A DNA stretch of 22,955 bases from contig CAJUFK010000044.1 in the NCBI GenBank assembly GCA_910585535.1, positions 1-22,955 on the forward strand. Reading direction: 5' to 3'. The translations under genes were made by a program, and so were the position numbers. Of this stretch, positions 12,355 to 21,030 are shown one piece after another (the first letter of the stretch is position 1; each line of letters opens with the position of its first letter). This stretch comes from an uncultured Angelakisella sp. Its GTDB lineage: Bacteria; Bacillota; Clostridia; Oscillospirales; Ruminococcaceae. The notes under the pieces are model-generated. The model saw nothing but the letters and a program-made list of their open reading frames with translations, was not told where the DNA came from and made no database searches.

Positions 12355-13578
12355 CTAGCCCTTGGCAGGGGAGGCTTTTTCCAGCTTCTTCCGTTCGGAG
12401 TGGGAAACCACCATAGTCCCTACCAGGTCGCCCAGGCAGTTCATCATGGTGAAGCCCATGTCAATCAGGGCGAAGATGCCGGAGACGATGCCAACCACCT
12501 CCAGGGGAAGGCCAAAGGCGTCGATGACAATGGCGATGGTGACAATGCCGCCGCCGGGAACGCCCCCTGCTCCGGTGGTAAGGATAAGGGAGATGAGCAG
12601 GGCCTTGACCAGCATCCCCAGGGAGAGAGGGGCGTTGATGGCCTGGGCCGCGAAAAGGAAGGTGATGGCCAGCATAATGCCGTTGCCGTCCTTGTTCACC
12701 TGGCTGCCCAGGGGCACGGTGAAGCTGGAGACAGACCGGGGGCACCCCAGGTCGTCGGCACAGTTCAGGTTCACCGGCACGCAGGCCAGGCTGGAGCTGG
12801 TGCCCAAGGCGGTGATAATAAGGGGGGACGCTTTCTTGAGGAAGGTCAAGGAGCTGTACCCGGTAAGGACCTTAAGGATGAGAAGATAAGCGCAGATATG
12901 GATGAGAACCGCGCTGTAGGAAGCGCCCAGATACTTGGCCAGGAAGCCGAAGAGCTGGGACCCGTAGGTTCCCACGGTACAGGCCATCAGGGCGCAGATG
13001 CCGATGGGGGCGTACCACATGATGATCCCGATCATCTTGTTAAAAAGGGCGGCCAGGGCGTTGAAGCCCTTGGTGAGGACGGCCTTTTCCTCCGGCTTGA
13101 GGAAGAGGATGGCCACACCGGTAAAGGCGCTGAACACCACGATTTTGTCAAAGCTGCCGTTTGTCAGGGCCTCGAAGATGTTGGAGGGGATGAGCCCCAC
13201 CAGGGTGGCCCCCAGGGAGGGGATGGTCTCGATAGCGGCGTCATAGCTGCCTTCCAGGAGGAAACCCTTGCCGGGCTGGAAGAGGTATCCCACCAGCAGG
13301 CCCAGGGTGATGGCCCCCACAGTGGTCAGGCAGTAGTAAAGCATAATCTTGGCCCCCACCCGGCCAAAGATCTTGGGATCGTCCAGGGCGGAGATGCCGG
13401 AGATCAGGTTCACCACCACCAGGGGAATCGCCGCCATCTTCAGCAGATTGAGAAAGACGCTGCCAAAGGGTTTGATGACAACAATGTCCTTTCCAAAGAT
13501 AACGCCCAGCAGGATGCCGATAACCATAGCCACCAGAAGCTTGGTGAGCAAGGGAGTCTCTTTATACTTCTTCCACAC
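12355..13578 (-). CDS. Dicarboxylate/amino acid:cation symporter (DAACS/SDF family)
   Basis: 407 residues, normal for GltP/SstT/DctA-type secondary transporters. It starts at a GTG (13578) with GAGGTG seven bases ahead. N-terminal helices include KLLVAMVIGILLGVIFG, then KMAAIPLVVVNLISGI. The family signatures are present in variant form: the Ser-rich hairpin LGTSSSLACVPVNL, the cation/substrate motif TVPLGSQVNKDGNGI (usually N-M-D-G) and the second hairpin GAGGVPGGGIV. It would import an amino acid or dicarboxylate with Na+ or H+. It is the last gene of the operon with the class V aminotransferase, YheO-type regulator and RidA, 57 bases after the aminotransferase. That points to an amino acid substrate handled by those enzymes (inference). 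Confidence 0.93.
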   Translation of the reverse strand: MWKKYKETPLLTKLLVAMVIGILLGVIFGKDIVVIKPFGSVFLNLLKMAAIPLVVVNLISGISALDDPKIFGRVGAKIMLYYCLTTVGAITLGLLVGYLFQPGKGFLLEGSYDAAIETIPSLGATLVGLIPSNIFEALTNGSFDKIVVFSAFTGVAILFLKPEEKAVLTKGFNALAALFNKMIGIIMWYAPIGICALMACTVGTYGSQLFGFLAKYLGASYSAVLIHICAYLLILKVLTGYSSLTFLKKASPLIITALGTSSSLACVPVNLNCADDLGCPRSVSSFTVPLGSQVNKDGNGIMLAITFLFAAQAINAPLSLGMLVKALLISLILTTGAGGVPGGGIVTIAIVIDAFGLPLEVVGIVSGIFALIDMGFTMMNCLGDLVGTMVVSHSERKKLEKASPAKG

Positions 13579-13635
13579 AACAATACACCTCTTTTTTCGT
13601 TTTCTTTCTTTTTCCTCTTTGCGTTCCTTTTTGTA

Positions 13636-14808
13636 TTATTGACCCGCCAGGGCCGCCACCTTGTGCAGGGCCTCCGCCACCAGGTCCATCTGCTCCGGGG
13701 TGTTGTAGAAGTTCAGCCCAAAACGGATGTACCCGCCCCGCATGGTACCGTGGATCCGGTAGGACCGGAGGATCTCCACCACCTGGTCCTCCCGGTCCGC
13801 CGGATAATAGACGCAGACGATGCCGGAACGGTTCTTTGGGTCCTTGGCCTCCACCACCGGAAGCCCCAGGTTCTTTAGCTGGCCCCGGAGCCGGTCCTCC
13901 AGCATCCGCACATGGGCCTCGATCTTTTCCACCCCCAGCTCCAGGAGCAGCTCCACTCCCTTGGAGATAGCCAGGATGCAGTTATAGCTGAGGTTGCCGG
14001 ACTCAAACCGCCGGGCGTGGGGGTACCACTCCAGCTCCTCGAAGTTTTCGGTGACGGAGGGGGGCGACACATGGCTGACGGTGCTTTGGTACCCGGCATA
14101 AGGGGGGATGATGGTTTTCACCAGGCGGTCGGAACAGTAGACAAAGCCCGCCCCCAGGGTGGCCAGCAGCCCCTTGTTCCCCCCGGCCACCAGGTAATCA
14201 ATGTTCATCTCCTGAACGTCGATGACCATCCGCCCCAGGGCCTGGATGCCGTCCACTGCAAAGAGGACCCCGCGCTTTCTGCACTCTGCCCCCAAAGCCC
14301 GGAGATCCGCCAAAAAGCCGGTGGAAAACTGCGCCGCAGAGACGACGAGGATCTTGGTCCGGCTGTCGATCTTGGCGATCATATCCCCCAGGGGGATCTC
14401 CCCATTTACGCTTTTAACGATGTTCAGCTTGATGCCCCTCTGCTGGTGGGCGTTGATCCAGGGGAAGAGGGTGGACTGATGCTCCTGGTCGGCCAAAACC
14501 ACCGTGTCCCCGATCTCCAGGGGATACCCCATAGCCAGGATGGACATTCCCTCGGCGGTGTTTTTTACAAAGGCGATCTCGTGGGAATCGGCGGCGTTTA
14601 CCAGCTTTGCCAGGTTCACCCGGGCCTGATCCACAATGGCCCAGGACTTGGGAACAATATCCTCCCCGAAATCCCGAACATAATCCGCCATAAAGCTGTT
14701 GTAGGCGTCCTGCACCCGTTTTGGGGGCATCACCACCTGGGAAACGTTGAGGAAGATATGGTCCCCTAAAAAACCATACTCCCTTTGGATCAGTGCCTGG
14801 TCCAGCAT
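13636..14808 (-). CDS. Class V aminotransferase-fold PLP enzyme
   Basis: 390 residues. The PLP-binding lysine is probably K212 in YLVAGGNKGLLATLGAG. The ring-stacking His is H110 (EHQSTLFPW), the Asp that pairs with the pyridine nitrogen is D186 (FAVDGIQALG) and Q160 follows VSAAQ. The pattern is that of the class V group (cysteine desulfurases, isopenicillin-N-epimerase-like and serine/phosphonate aminotransferases). There is no evident desulfurase catalytic Cys loop near the C-terminus, which argues against IscS/SufS. The ATG at 14808 has GAGGG seven bases ahead. Its neighbours are RidA, which clears reactive enamines made by PLP enzymes, and an amino-acid-type symporter. A degradative lyase, epimerase or transaminase is therefore most likely; the substrate is unknown. 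Confidence 0.9.
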   Translation of the reverse strand: MLDQALIQREYGFLGDHIFLNVSQVVMPPKRVQDAYNSFMADYVRDFGEDIVPKSWAIVDQARVNLAKLVNAADSHEIAFVKNTAEGMSILAMGYPLEIGDTVVLADQEHQSTLFPWINAHQQRGIKLNIVKSVNGEIPLGDMIAKIDSRTKILVVSAAQFSTGFLADLRALGAECRKRGVLFAVDGIQALGRMVIDVQEMNIDYLVAGGNKGLLATLGAGFVYCSDRLVKTIIPPYAGYQSTVSHVSPPSVTENFEELEWYPHARRFESGNLSYNCILAISKGVELLLELGVEKIEAHVRMLEDRLRGQLKNLGLPVVEAKDPKNRSGIVCVYYPADREDQVVEILRSYRIHGTMRGGYIRFGLNFYNTPEQMDLVAEALHKVAALAGQ

Positions 14809-14854
14809 TGGGCATCCCTCTCTTTCTTAGCTTTCTTTTCCTTCTTCTCTTTGT

Positions 14855-15508
14855 TCATTCGCTGACACTTGCATCATTTAGATAGTTGTAAATCGTATAC
14901 CGGGAGATGTCGTAATATTTTGCCACCGTAATGGCGGCGTTTTTGATCTTAAAGGCCCCTCTGCGGTTCAGATAGGAGATTCCCTCCACCTTCTGCTCCC
15001 GGGTCATGTGGGCCACCGGGACCCCTACATGATTGATGGAGTCGGTGATAAGGGCCACCAGCAGCTCCTCCACATTCTCAAAGAGGACCAGCTCCTCCGC
15101 TTTCTGCTGGGTCTGGGGGAGATCCGCGCCGATCATCCGGTCCATAAAATTCCGGGAGCGGATAAACTCGCTGACATCAATGTTGATGCAGAGGGATCCC
15201 AGGATGGTGCCGTCCTCTCCTTTCAGGTAGATGGTGCTGGAGCGGAGGAACCGTCCGTCGGAGGTTTGGGAGATGTAGTTGTACTTGCCGTCCTCCTCCT
15301 CCTTCCCCTGCATAATGCGAAGGCCCAGCTTGCTTCCCCCCTGCCCCACTTCCCGCCCGGTGACCTGACCGTTGGCGATGGCTACAATGGTGGAGGAAAA
15401 ATCCCGGGTGTAATCGTGGACTACAAATTCGCAGTTGTCCCCAAAGTGCTTTGCCATCCCATCCAGGAGCGGGGAAAGCAGGGGAAGGATCTCATCAATA
15501 GAACGCAT
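14855..15508 (-). CDS. YheO/DauR-type transcriptional regulator (PAS-like plus HTH)
   Basis: 217 residues. The N-terminal 120 residues are a YheO PAS-like sensor (FGDNCEFVVHDYTRDFSSTI, then GSLCINIDVSEF). The C-terminus holds the HTH_22-type helix-turn-helix (YLNRRGAFKIKNAAITVAKY, then YDISRYTIYNYLND). DauR, a relative, controls D-amino-acid catabolism. AGGAGG lies nine bases before the ATG at 15508. It is the second gene of the ridA operon, so it probably regulates its own operon through the three repeated sites at 16012-16061. The ligand would be the transported compound or a breakdown product (inference). Confidence 0.9.
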   Translation of the reverse strand: MRSIDEILPLLSPLLDGMAKHFGDNCEFVVHDYTRDFSSTIVAIANGQVTGREVGQGGSKLGLRIMQGKEEEDGKYNYISQTSDGRFLRSSTIYLKGEDGTILGSLCINIDVSEFIRSRNFMDRMIGADLPQTQQKAEELVLFENVEELLVALITDSINHVGVPVAHMTREQKVEGISYLNRRGAFKIKNAAITVAKYYDISRYTIYNYLNDASVSE

Positions 15509-15526
15509 TTGTCAGGGCCTCCTTTT

Positions 15527-15907
15527 TTATTCCAGCAACGCAATAACGTCGATCTCCACCAGGATGTTCCGCAGCTGGGCCCCCAGGGTGGTCCGGGCCG
15601 GGAAGGGCTGGGGCATCATCTCTTTGTATACCTCATTCATAGGGGCAAAGTTTTTGATGTCCGAAAGGTAAACGGTGGAACGCACCACCCGGTCCAGGGA
15701 AGATCCCGCCGCGGTGAGGACCGCTTCCAGGTTTTTGATGACCTGCCGGGTCTGTTCCTGGATAGTCTCCCCGATTTCCCCGGTGGCCGGGTCCTGGGGA
15801 CGCTGTCCCGCTACAAAGACGAATCCCCCTGCGGCAATGGCCTGGGAGTAGGGCCCCGCCGGCGCAGGGGCGTTTGCTGTTGTGATCTGCTTTTTTTCTT
15901 CTGCCAT
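15527..15907 (-). CDS. ridA: RidA family enamine/imine deaminase
   Basis: 126 residues, exact family length. It has the N-terminal GPYSQA motif (residues 18-23), FVAGQRPQDPATGEI and the signature PFPARTTLGAQL with R105, the residue that binds the carboxylate in RidA proteins, followed by VEIDVIA. RidA hydrolyses 2-aminoacrylate and similar enamines or imines released by PLP-dependent dehydratases and protects other PLP enzymes. It is the first gene of the operon, 18 bases ahead of the YheO-type regulator gene. Its leader has a small GC hairpin (15970-15986). Being placed with a class V PLP enzyme suggests a dedicated rather than housekeeping role. Confidence 0.95.
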   Translation of the reverse strand: MAEEKKQITTANAPAPAGPYSQAIAAGGFVFVAGQRPQDPATGEIGETIQEQTRQVIKNLEAVLTAAGSSLDRVVRSTVYLSDIKNFAPMNEVYKEMMPQPFPARTTLGAQLRNILVEIDVIALLE

Positions 15908-16001
15908 TTTTTACCTTCTTTCCTTTCTTCGCCGCGCCGGAGGCTGGTACCCGCCACCGGCTTTGTCCCCCGGGCCCCTCGCCCGGAATCCTTACAAGAA
16001 C

Positions 16002-16030
16002 AGTATACTTCAACAAGAATTGTTTTTCAA
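16002..16030 (-). promoter_or_regulatory. Promoter of the ridA operon
   Basis: Minus strand TTGAAA (complement of 16025-16030), 17 bases, TATACT (complement of 16002-16007). The spacer and -35 are covered by repeated operator-like sites. Confidence 0.8.
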
Positions 16031-16061
16031 CAAAAAATTGTTTAATTCAACAAAGATTGTA
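16012..16061. promoter_or_regulatory. Three ACAA-N3/4-TTGT operator-like sites
   Basis: TTCAACAA starts at 16009, 16026 and 16046. Each copy is followed by ATTGT or TTGT, giving dyads ACAA-gaa-TTGT (16013-16023), ACAA-aaaa-TTGT (16030-16041) and ACAA-aga-TTGT (16050-16060). Sites 1 and 2 overlap the spacer and -35 of the ridA promoter; site 3 lies upstream. This geometry fits repression, perhaps by the YheO-type protein of the same operon. Confidence 0.6.
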
Positions 16062-16111
16062 AATCGTGACAAAACGAGGCTTTTCGATTTGTGCAGAATC
16101 GCCAAGCGGAC

Positions 16112-16148
16112 AAAAAAGGGACGAGCCTTTTGGGGCTCATCCCTTTTT
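16112..16148. terminator. Strong, probably bidirectional terminator
   Basis: AAAAAAGGGACGAGCC (16112-16127) pairs with GGCTCATCCCTTTTT (16134-16148) with one mismatch. A T-run follows on both strands. On the minus strand it ends the unknown gene at 16226-16849. 15908-16225 otherwise holds only the ridA promoter and operators. Confidence 0.88.
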
Positions 16149-16225
16149 AATTGGGTCCGTTTTTTCCCAGGAGCAGCGACCCGGACGCCAGGGGGGCTGC
16201 GCTCATCCCCGCTTTGTATCCCGGC

Positions 16226-16849
16226 CTATGCCCTTGTGTCAAGACCGACGGACGGGTCCCCGCCCGGGGTCTCTGTCCGCCGAGCGGCAGCATCCAGCTC
16301 CGCCTTGGCCGCGTTGTACGCCGCCTGGTAGATCTGGGTCGATTCATACTGGAACCGTGTCTCATCCATTGTGGGGACGGTGATCCAGCCCTCGGCTTCC
16401 CGGTATCCTGCAATCATTTCCCCGTCCTCGTTATAGATCTGCGCCAACCTGCCGTTGACCGGGCCGTGGAACACCTTGGCGGTGCAGGGAATCCCCATCA
16501 AAAGCAGGAGGGGATCCGTCCCGGGCTCTATACGGCGTTTGCGGCTTTTCAGGGCGGTAGTCACCTGGGCGATGGCCCGGTCCCGGTCGGGGGAGACCAG
16601 CTCCTTCATTTGGGCGTCCCGCAGGGCCGAAAAGCCGGTCCGGGGCTGGCTGTCGTAGCCGTCCATGTACCGGTCCTTGGCGGCGTCGGCCCGGGCCTGG
16701 GCCTTGATCTGCCCAACATACTCGTCGGACAAGGCGTTGCTGACCTTGGCGGTGATGGGCTTGAACAAGCCCTCCTCGCTGGCGCTCAGCCTTGGAGGCT
16801 TGACCCTTTGGGCGGCCTTGTAGGTCTTGGGCGTGAAGCGAATGGTCAT
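16226..16849 (-). CDS. Unknown soluble protein
   Basis: 207 residues from the ATG at 16849, which has AGGGGGAA ahead; an upstream in-frame ATG lacks a site. There is no signal peptide or membrane helix. It is basic near the start (MTIRFTPKTYKAAQRVKPPR) and rich in Ala/Arg/Asp helices in the middle (ADAAKDRYMDGYDSQPRTGF). A small hydrophobic patch (DPLLLLMGIPC) precedes a likely beta segment (KVFHGPVNGRLAQIYNEDGE). The end is an Ala-rich helix and a disordered tail. I recognise no family. It has its own promoter and terminator, so it is a single-gene unit between hppA and the ridA operon. Coding is supported by GC-rich third positions and length. Confidence 0.7.
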   Translation of the reverse strand: MTIRFTPKTYKAAQRVKPPRLSASEEGLFKPITAKVSNALSDEYVGQIKAQARADAAKDRYMDGYDSQPRTGFSALRDAQMKELVSPDRDRAIAQVTTALKSRKRRIEPGTDPLLLLMGIPCTAKVFHGPVNGRLAQIYNEDGEMIAGYREAEGWITVPTMDETRFQYESTQIYQAAYNAAKAELDAAARRTETPGGDPSVGLDTRA

Positions 16850-16873
16850 GGCGATTCCCCCTTGTTTGATACC

Positions 16874-16902
16874 AGTATAACACGAAAACAACAGGCATTC
16901 AA
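16874..16902 (-). promoter_or_regulatory. Promoter of the unknown gene at 16226-16849
   Basis: Minus strand TTGAAT (complement of 16897-16902), 17 bases, TATACT (complement of 16874-16879). The -35 overlaps a tiny hairpin AGGC/GCCT (16893-16906) at the end of hppA. Confidence 0.75.
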
Positions 16903-16905
16903 GCC

Positions 16906-18870
<1,965 letters not shown>

Positions 18871-18945
18871 ATCGGATCCCTCTCTTTCTCACAGTGTTTC
18901 CCCCTGGATCGTCTAAAAAGAGTTTTGCCGGTTTTTCCAGGGAAA

Positions 18946-18980
18946 AACAAAAAAAGGGCACATCCCAACCCTCGCCCTTT
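18946..18980 (-). terminator. Intrinsic terminator inside the hppA leader
   Basis: On the minus strand AAAGGGC (complement of 18974-18980) pairs with GCCCTTT (complement of 18953-18959) around a 14-base loop, followed by a long T-run. It lies about 80 bases before the hppA start and downstream of the likely promoter. An alternative stem CTTTC/GAAAG just upstream would share the first arm, so attenuation is possible. Confidence 0.6.
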
Positions 18981-19013
18981 CAGGCGGCGGTTTGCGGAAA
19001 GTCCTTTTTCTTT

Positions 19014-19019
19014 ATGATA
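19014..19019 (-). promoter_or_regulatory. Probable -10 of the hppA promoter
   Basis: Minus strand TGTTATCAT is an extended -10 with hexamer TATCAT. The -35 (TGGCGT) is poor. The remainder of 18871-19251 has no gene. It holds this promoter, the leader terminator, a direct-repeat copy and a TTGGGG/CCCCAA hairpin. Confidence 0.45.
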
Positions 19020-19084
19020 ACACGTTTTTGGTTTTGACGCCAGAGGGGTTATGGCAAAAGTTTCCCTTCCTGCCGCTTGGGAAA

Positions 19085-19096
19085 TTGTGCAGGGTG
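19085..19096. repeat. 12-bp direct repeat, copy 1
   Basis: TTGTGCAGGGTG, identical to 19811-19822; 14 of 15 bases match if extended. It lies on one side of the AT-rich DUF4259 gene. This copy is also part of a small hairpin GTGCA/TGCAC (19087-19102). Confidence 0.5.
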
Positions 19097-19124
19097 TTGC
19101 ACCGGCCAAGATGATCGAACGGGT

Positions 19125-19142
19125 TTGGGGTAGCAGCCCCAA
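19125..19142. other. TTGGGG-TAGCAG-CCCCAA hairpin
   Basis: A perfect six-base stem with a six-base loop, followed by CAAAT/ATTTG flanking GAGCGGAGTGA (about 19164-19182). Such palindromes are often seen near mobilization genes in Firmicutes, but no relaxase is present here, so this may be a relic. Confidence 0.3.
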
Positions 19143-19251
19143 CAAGAAGCGATCCAGGGGGGCAAATGAGCGGAGTGAAATTTGGGCTATGGGTCAATAC
19201 TTGCTCTCACGTTATAAGAAGCACCGACAAACTAAAAATTGCGCTTGTTTA

Positions 19252-19656
19252 TCATCCAAGTCTTTCTCGTATGGAAATTTTATCTTCTTCCCATGCGCTA
19301 TATAGTTCCTTGTTTTCTCTCCACAACTCCTTTAGCTCAGAACTATCAGATAGAACTGCGTCAATAGCCGCTATAGCTTTCCGCCTAAGTGGAGCAAAGT
19401 CAAAAGACTTCAATGTTCTTATCCATTTGAGATAATCCTCATCATCACACCTATATTGTGTTTCGTTGAATACGCTGTCAATAACTGCGGCTGATACCAG
19501 TGCGTAATGCCCCTCGTCATAACCGACATACTTTGCTTCAATCACAACGTCAAAATATTTTTCCATATCTGCAATAATCTCTTGCGACGCTTTCAAATCA
19601 TCCAAAGCATCATAAGCTGTATCGTCATCAAACACACCATAACTCCATGCACCCAT
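19252..19656 (-). CDS. DUF4259 domain protein
   Basis: 134 residues. The start at 19656 is chosen because the DUF4259 signature begins there (MGAWSYGVFDDDTAYDALDD) and GGGAG lies seven bases ahead; an upstream extension lacks similarity. Internal features are DVVIEAKYVGYDEGHYALVS, then AAVIDSV. The C-terminus is charged and helical (LKELWRENKELYSAWEED). DUF4259 proteins are small, cytoplasmic, scattered in distribution and of unknown function; related proteins often occur in toxin-immunity or accessory settings. The gene is AT-rich, single and bracketed by a 12-bp direct repeat about 725 bases apart, which fits recent insertion. A weak promoter (TTGAAA, 17 bases, TATTAC) may lie just upstream. 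Confidence 0.88.
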   Translation of the reverse strand: MGAWSYGVFDDDTAYDALDDLKASQEIIADMEKYFDVVIEAKYVGYDEGHYALVSAAVIDSVFNETQYRCDDEDYLKWIRTLKSFDFAPLRRKAIAAIDAVLSDSSELKELWRENKELYSAWEEDKISIRERLG

Positions 19657-19810
19657 TTTAATTCTCCCTAAAACTGGATTTGTAGACTTGTTTTGAATAA
19701 GTAATAACATAATAAGAACTAGTTTTCAAGCCATGTTTCATTGTTCGGCATAGCAGGGTGGCTGTCAATCAGCCAAAGTTTTCTTGTGATACTTTACCAC
19801 ACATGAGCAT

Positions 19811-19822
19811 TTGTGCAGGGTG
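19811..19822. repeat. 12-bp direct repeat, copy 2
   Basis: TTGTGCAGGGTG, same orientation as 19085-19096. It sits between the DUF4259 gene and the aminotransferase stop. Nearby are small hairpins GGCTG/CAGCC (19760-19774) and TTGCCTG/CAGGCAA (19847-19866), the latter spanning the aminotransferase stop codon. Confidence 0.5.
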
Positions 19823-19858
19823 CTGTCCCCGCCTGAAGGTCGTACCTTGCCTGTACCA

Positions 19859-21016
19859 TCAGGCAAACAGCTCCATCCGCCCAATGCGGTCGAAGGCTTC
19901 TCCCATCACCTCGTTCTCCACTGTGCAGGCGATCCGCAGGTACCCCTCCCCGTATCGCCCAAAGGTATCCCCCGGCAGCACCAGCACATGGGCCTCCTCT
20001 AAGATCCGGCTGGCTGCCTGGGCCGAGGTCAGCCCCGTTCCCCGAATATCCGGGAACAGATACATACTCCCCTGGGGCTCGTCCACCGACATCTTCCCCA
20101 AGCCGTTGATCCGCCCTGCGGCATATTCCACCCGCTCCTTAAACTGCCGGAAAATCGGCGGCTCGATCTCCCTGCGCTCCCGCAGCGCCCACAATGCCGC
20201 CCGCTGGGAGACAGAGGGCGCCGAGTATACAACATATTCGTTCATCTGCTTCACCGCGCAGATGATCTCTTTGGGGGCGATCAGGTTCCCCACCCGGAAG
20301 CCAGTCATGATGAAGTTTTTGGAAAAGCTGTTCACAGTGATTGTGCGGTCTGCCATCCCCGGAATGCCCAGCATGGGGAAAAAGGGCTCCCGGTAGCAGA
20401 AGTTGGTATAGATGTCGTCGGCGTAGACCAGCAGGTCGTGGTGCTGGCAGACCTCTGCGATCTGCTCCAGCTCCTTCCGGGAGAGGCAGGCCCCGGTGGG
20501 ATTGTTGGGGCTGTTCAGGAGGATCCCCTTGGTCCTTGGGGTCACAAGACCCTCCAGCCGTTCCAGGGAGATGCCAAAGCCCTCCTCCCGGCAGGTCGGC
20601 AGAGGCACTGTCACCCCGCCGGCGGCTTCAATCTGGCCCTGGTAGCAGGTGAAGAAGGGGTCCGGGACAATAACCTCATCCCCGGGATCCAGGGTCACCG
20701 CCATAGCCAAGTACATCGCCGTCAGGCCGGAGGAGGAGACAAACACCTCTTCGTCCTTTACCGGAATGCCGTACTCCTCCCGGTAGAAGGCCCGGATCTC
20801 CTCCCGAAGTTCCGGGTAGCCCTGGGGGTCGGTGTATTTGGTGTGCCCTGCCAGGGCGTCGGCAAAGGCCAATTCTACCACCCGCTGGGGGGTCTTGATG
20901 TCCGGATCTCCAATGGACAGATTGATGAGATCGTCATACCGCCCCGCCACCGAGGCCACCTCCGAAATGGCGTTGCTTTGGGGGACAAAGAATTTCTCGT
21001 TCAGCAGCTTCCGCAC
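19859..21016 (-). CDS. Class I/II PLP-dependent aminotransferase
   Basis: 385 residues, starting at a GTG (21016) with AGGAGG eight bases ahead. Fold-type I signs are INLSIGDPD, KYTDPQGYPELREEI, NSPNNPTG (N171/N172), YADDIYTNF (D200, Y203), the PLP lysine K233 in NSFSKNFIMTGFRVG with R241, and a C-terminal GEGYLRIACTVEN arginine for substrate carboxylate. It resembles aspartate/aromatic-type (AT-Ialpha) enzymes and the PatA-like group; exact specificity is not readable. It starts 14 bases after the dehydrogenase gene, so the two form an operon. Together they could interconvert a 2-hydroxy acid, its 2-oxo acid and the amino acid. Confidence 0.95.
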   Translation of the reverse strand: MRKLLNEKFFVPQSNAISEVASVAGRYDDLINLSIGDPDIKTPQRVVELAFADALAGHTKYTDPQGYPELREEIRAFYREEYGIPVKDEEVFVSSSGLTAMYLAMAVTLDPGDEVIVPDPFFTCYQGQIEAAGGVTVPLPTCREEGFGISLERLEGLVTPRTKGILLNSPNNPTGACLSRKELEQIAEVCQHHDLLVYADDIYTNFCYREPFFPMLGIPGMADRTITVNSFSKNFIMTGFRVGNLIAPKEIICAVKQMNEYVVYSAPSVSQRAALWALRERREIEPPIFRQFKERVEYAAGRINGLGKMSVDEPQGSMYLFPDIRGTGLTSAQAASRILEEAHVLVLPGDTFGRYGEGYLRIACTVENEVMGEAFDRIGRMELFA

Positions 21017-21030
21017 AGCCGTTTCCTCCT

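Noticed and set aside
12253..13878. A 541-codon plus-strand frame
   Set aside because: It is the complement of the symporter gene with low-complexity Gly/His/Asp-rich translation. The symporter motifs on the minus strand are decisive.
18946..19019. Fluoride or other known riboswitch before hppA
   Set aside because: I looked for crcB-type and other common aptamer cores and found none, and the leader ahead of the terminator is too short.
19125..19182. Origin of transfer
   Set aside because: The TTGGGG/CCCCAA palindrome resembles sequences near mobilization genes, but there is no relaxase or accessory gene in the window, so I keep it only as a hairpin.
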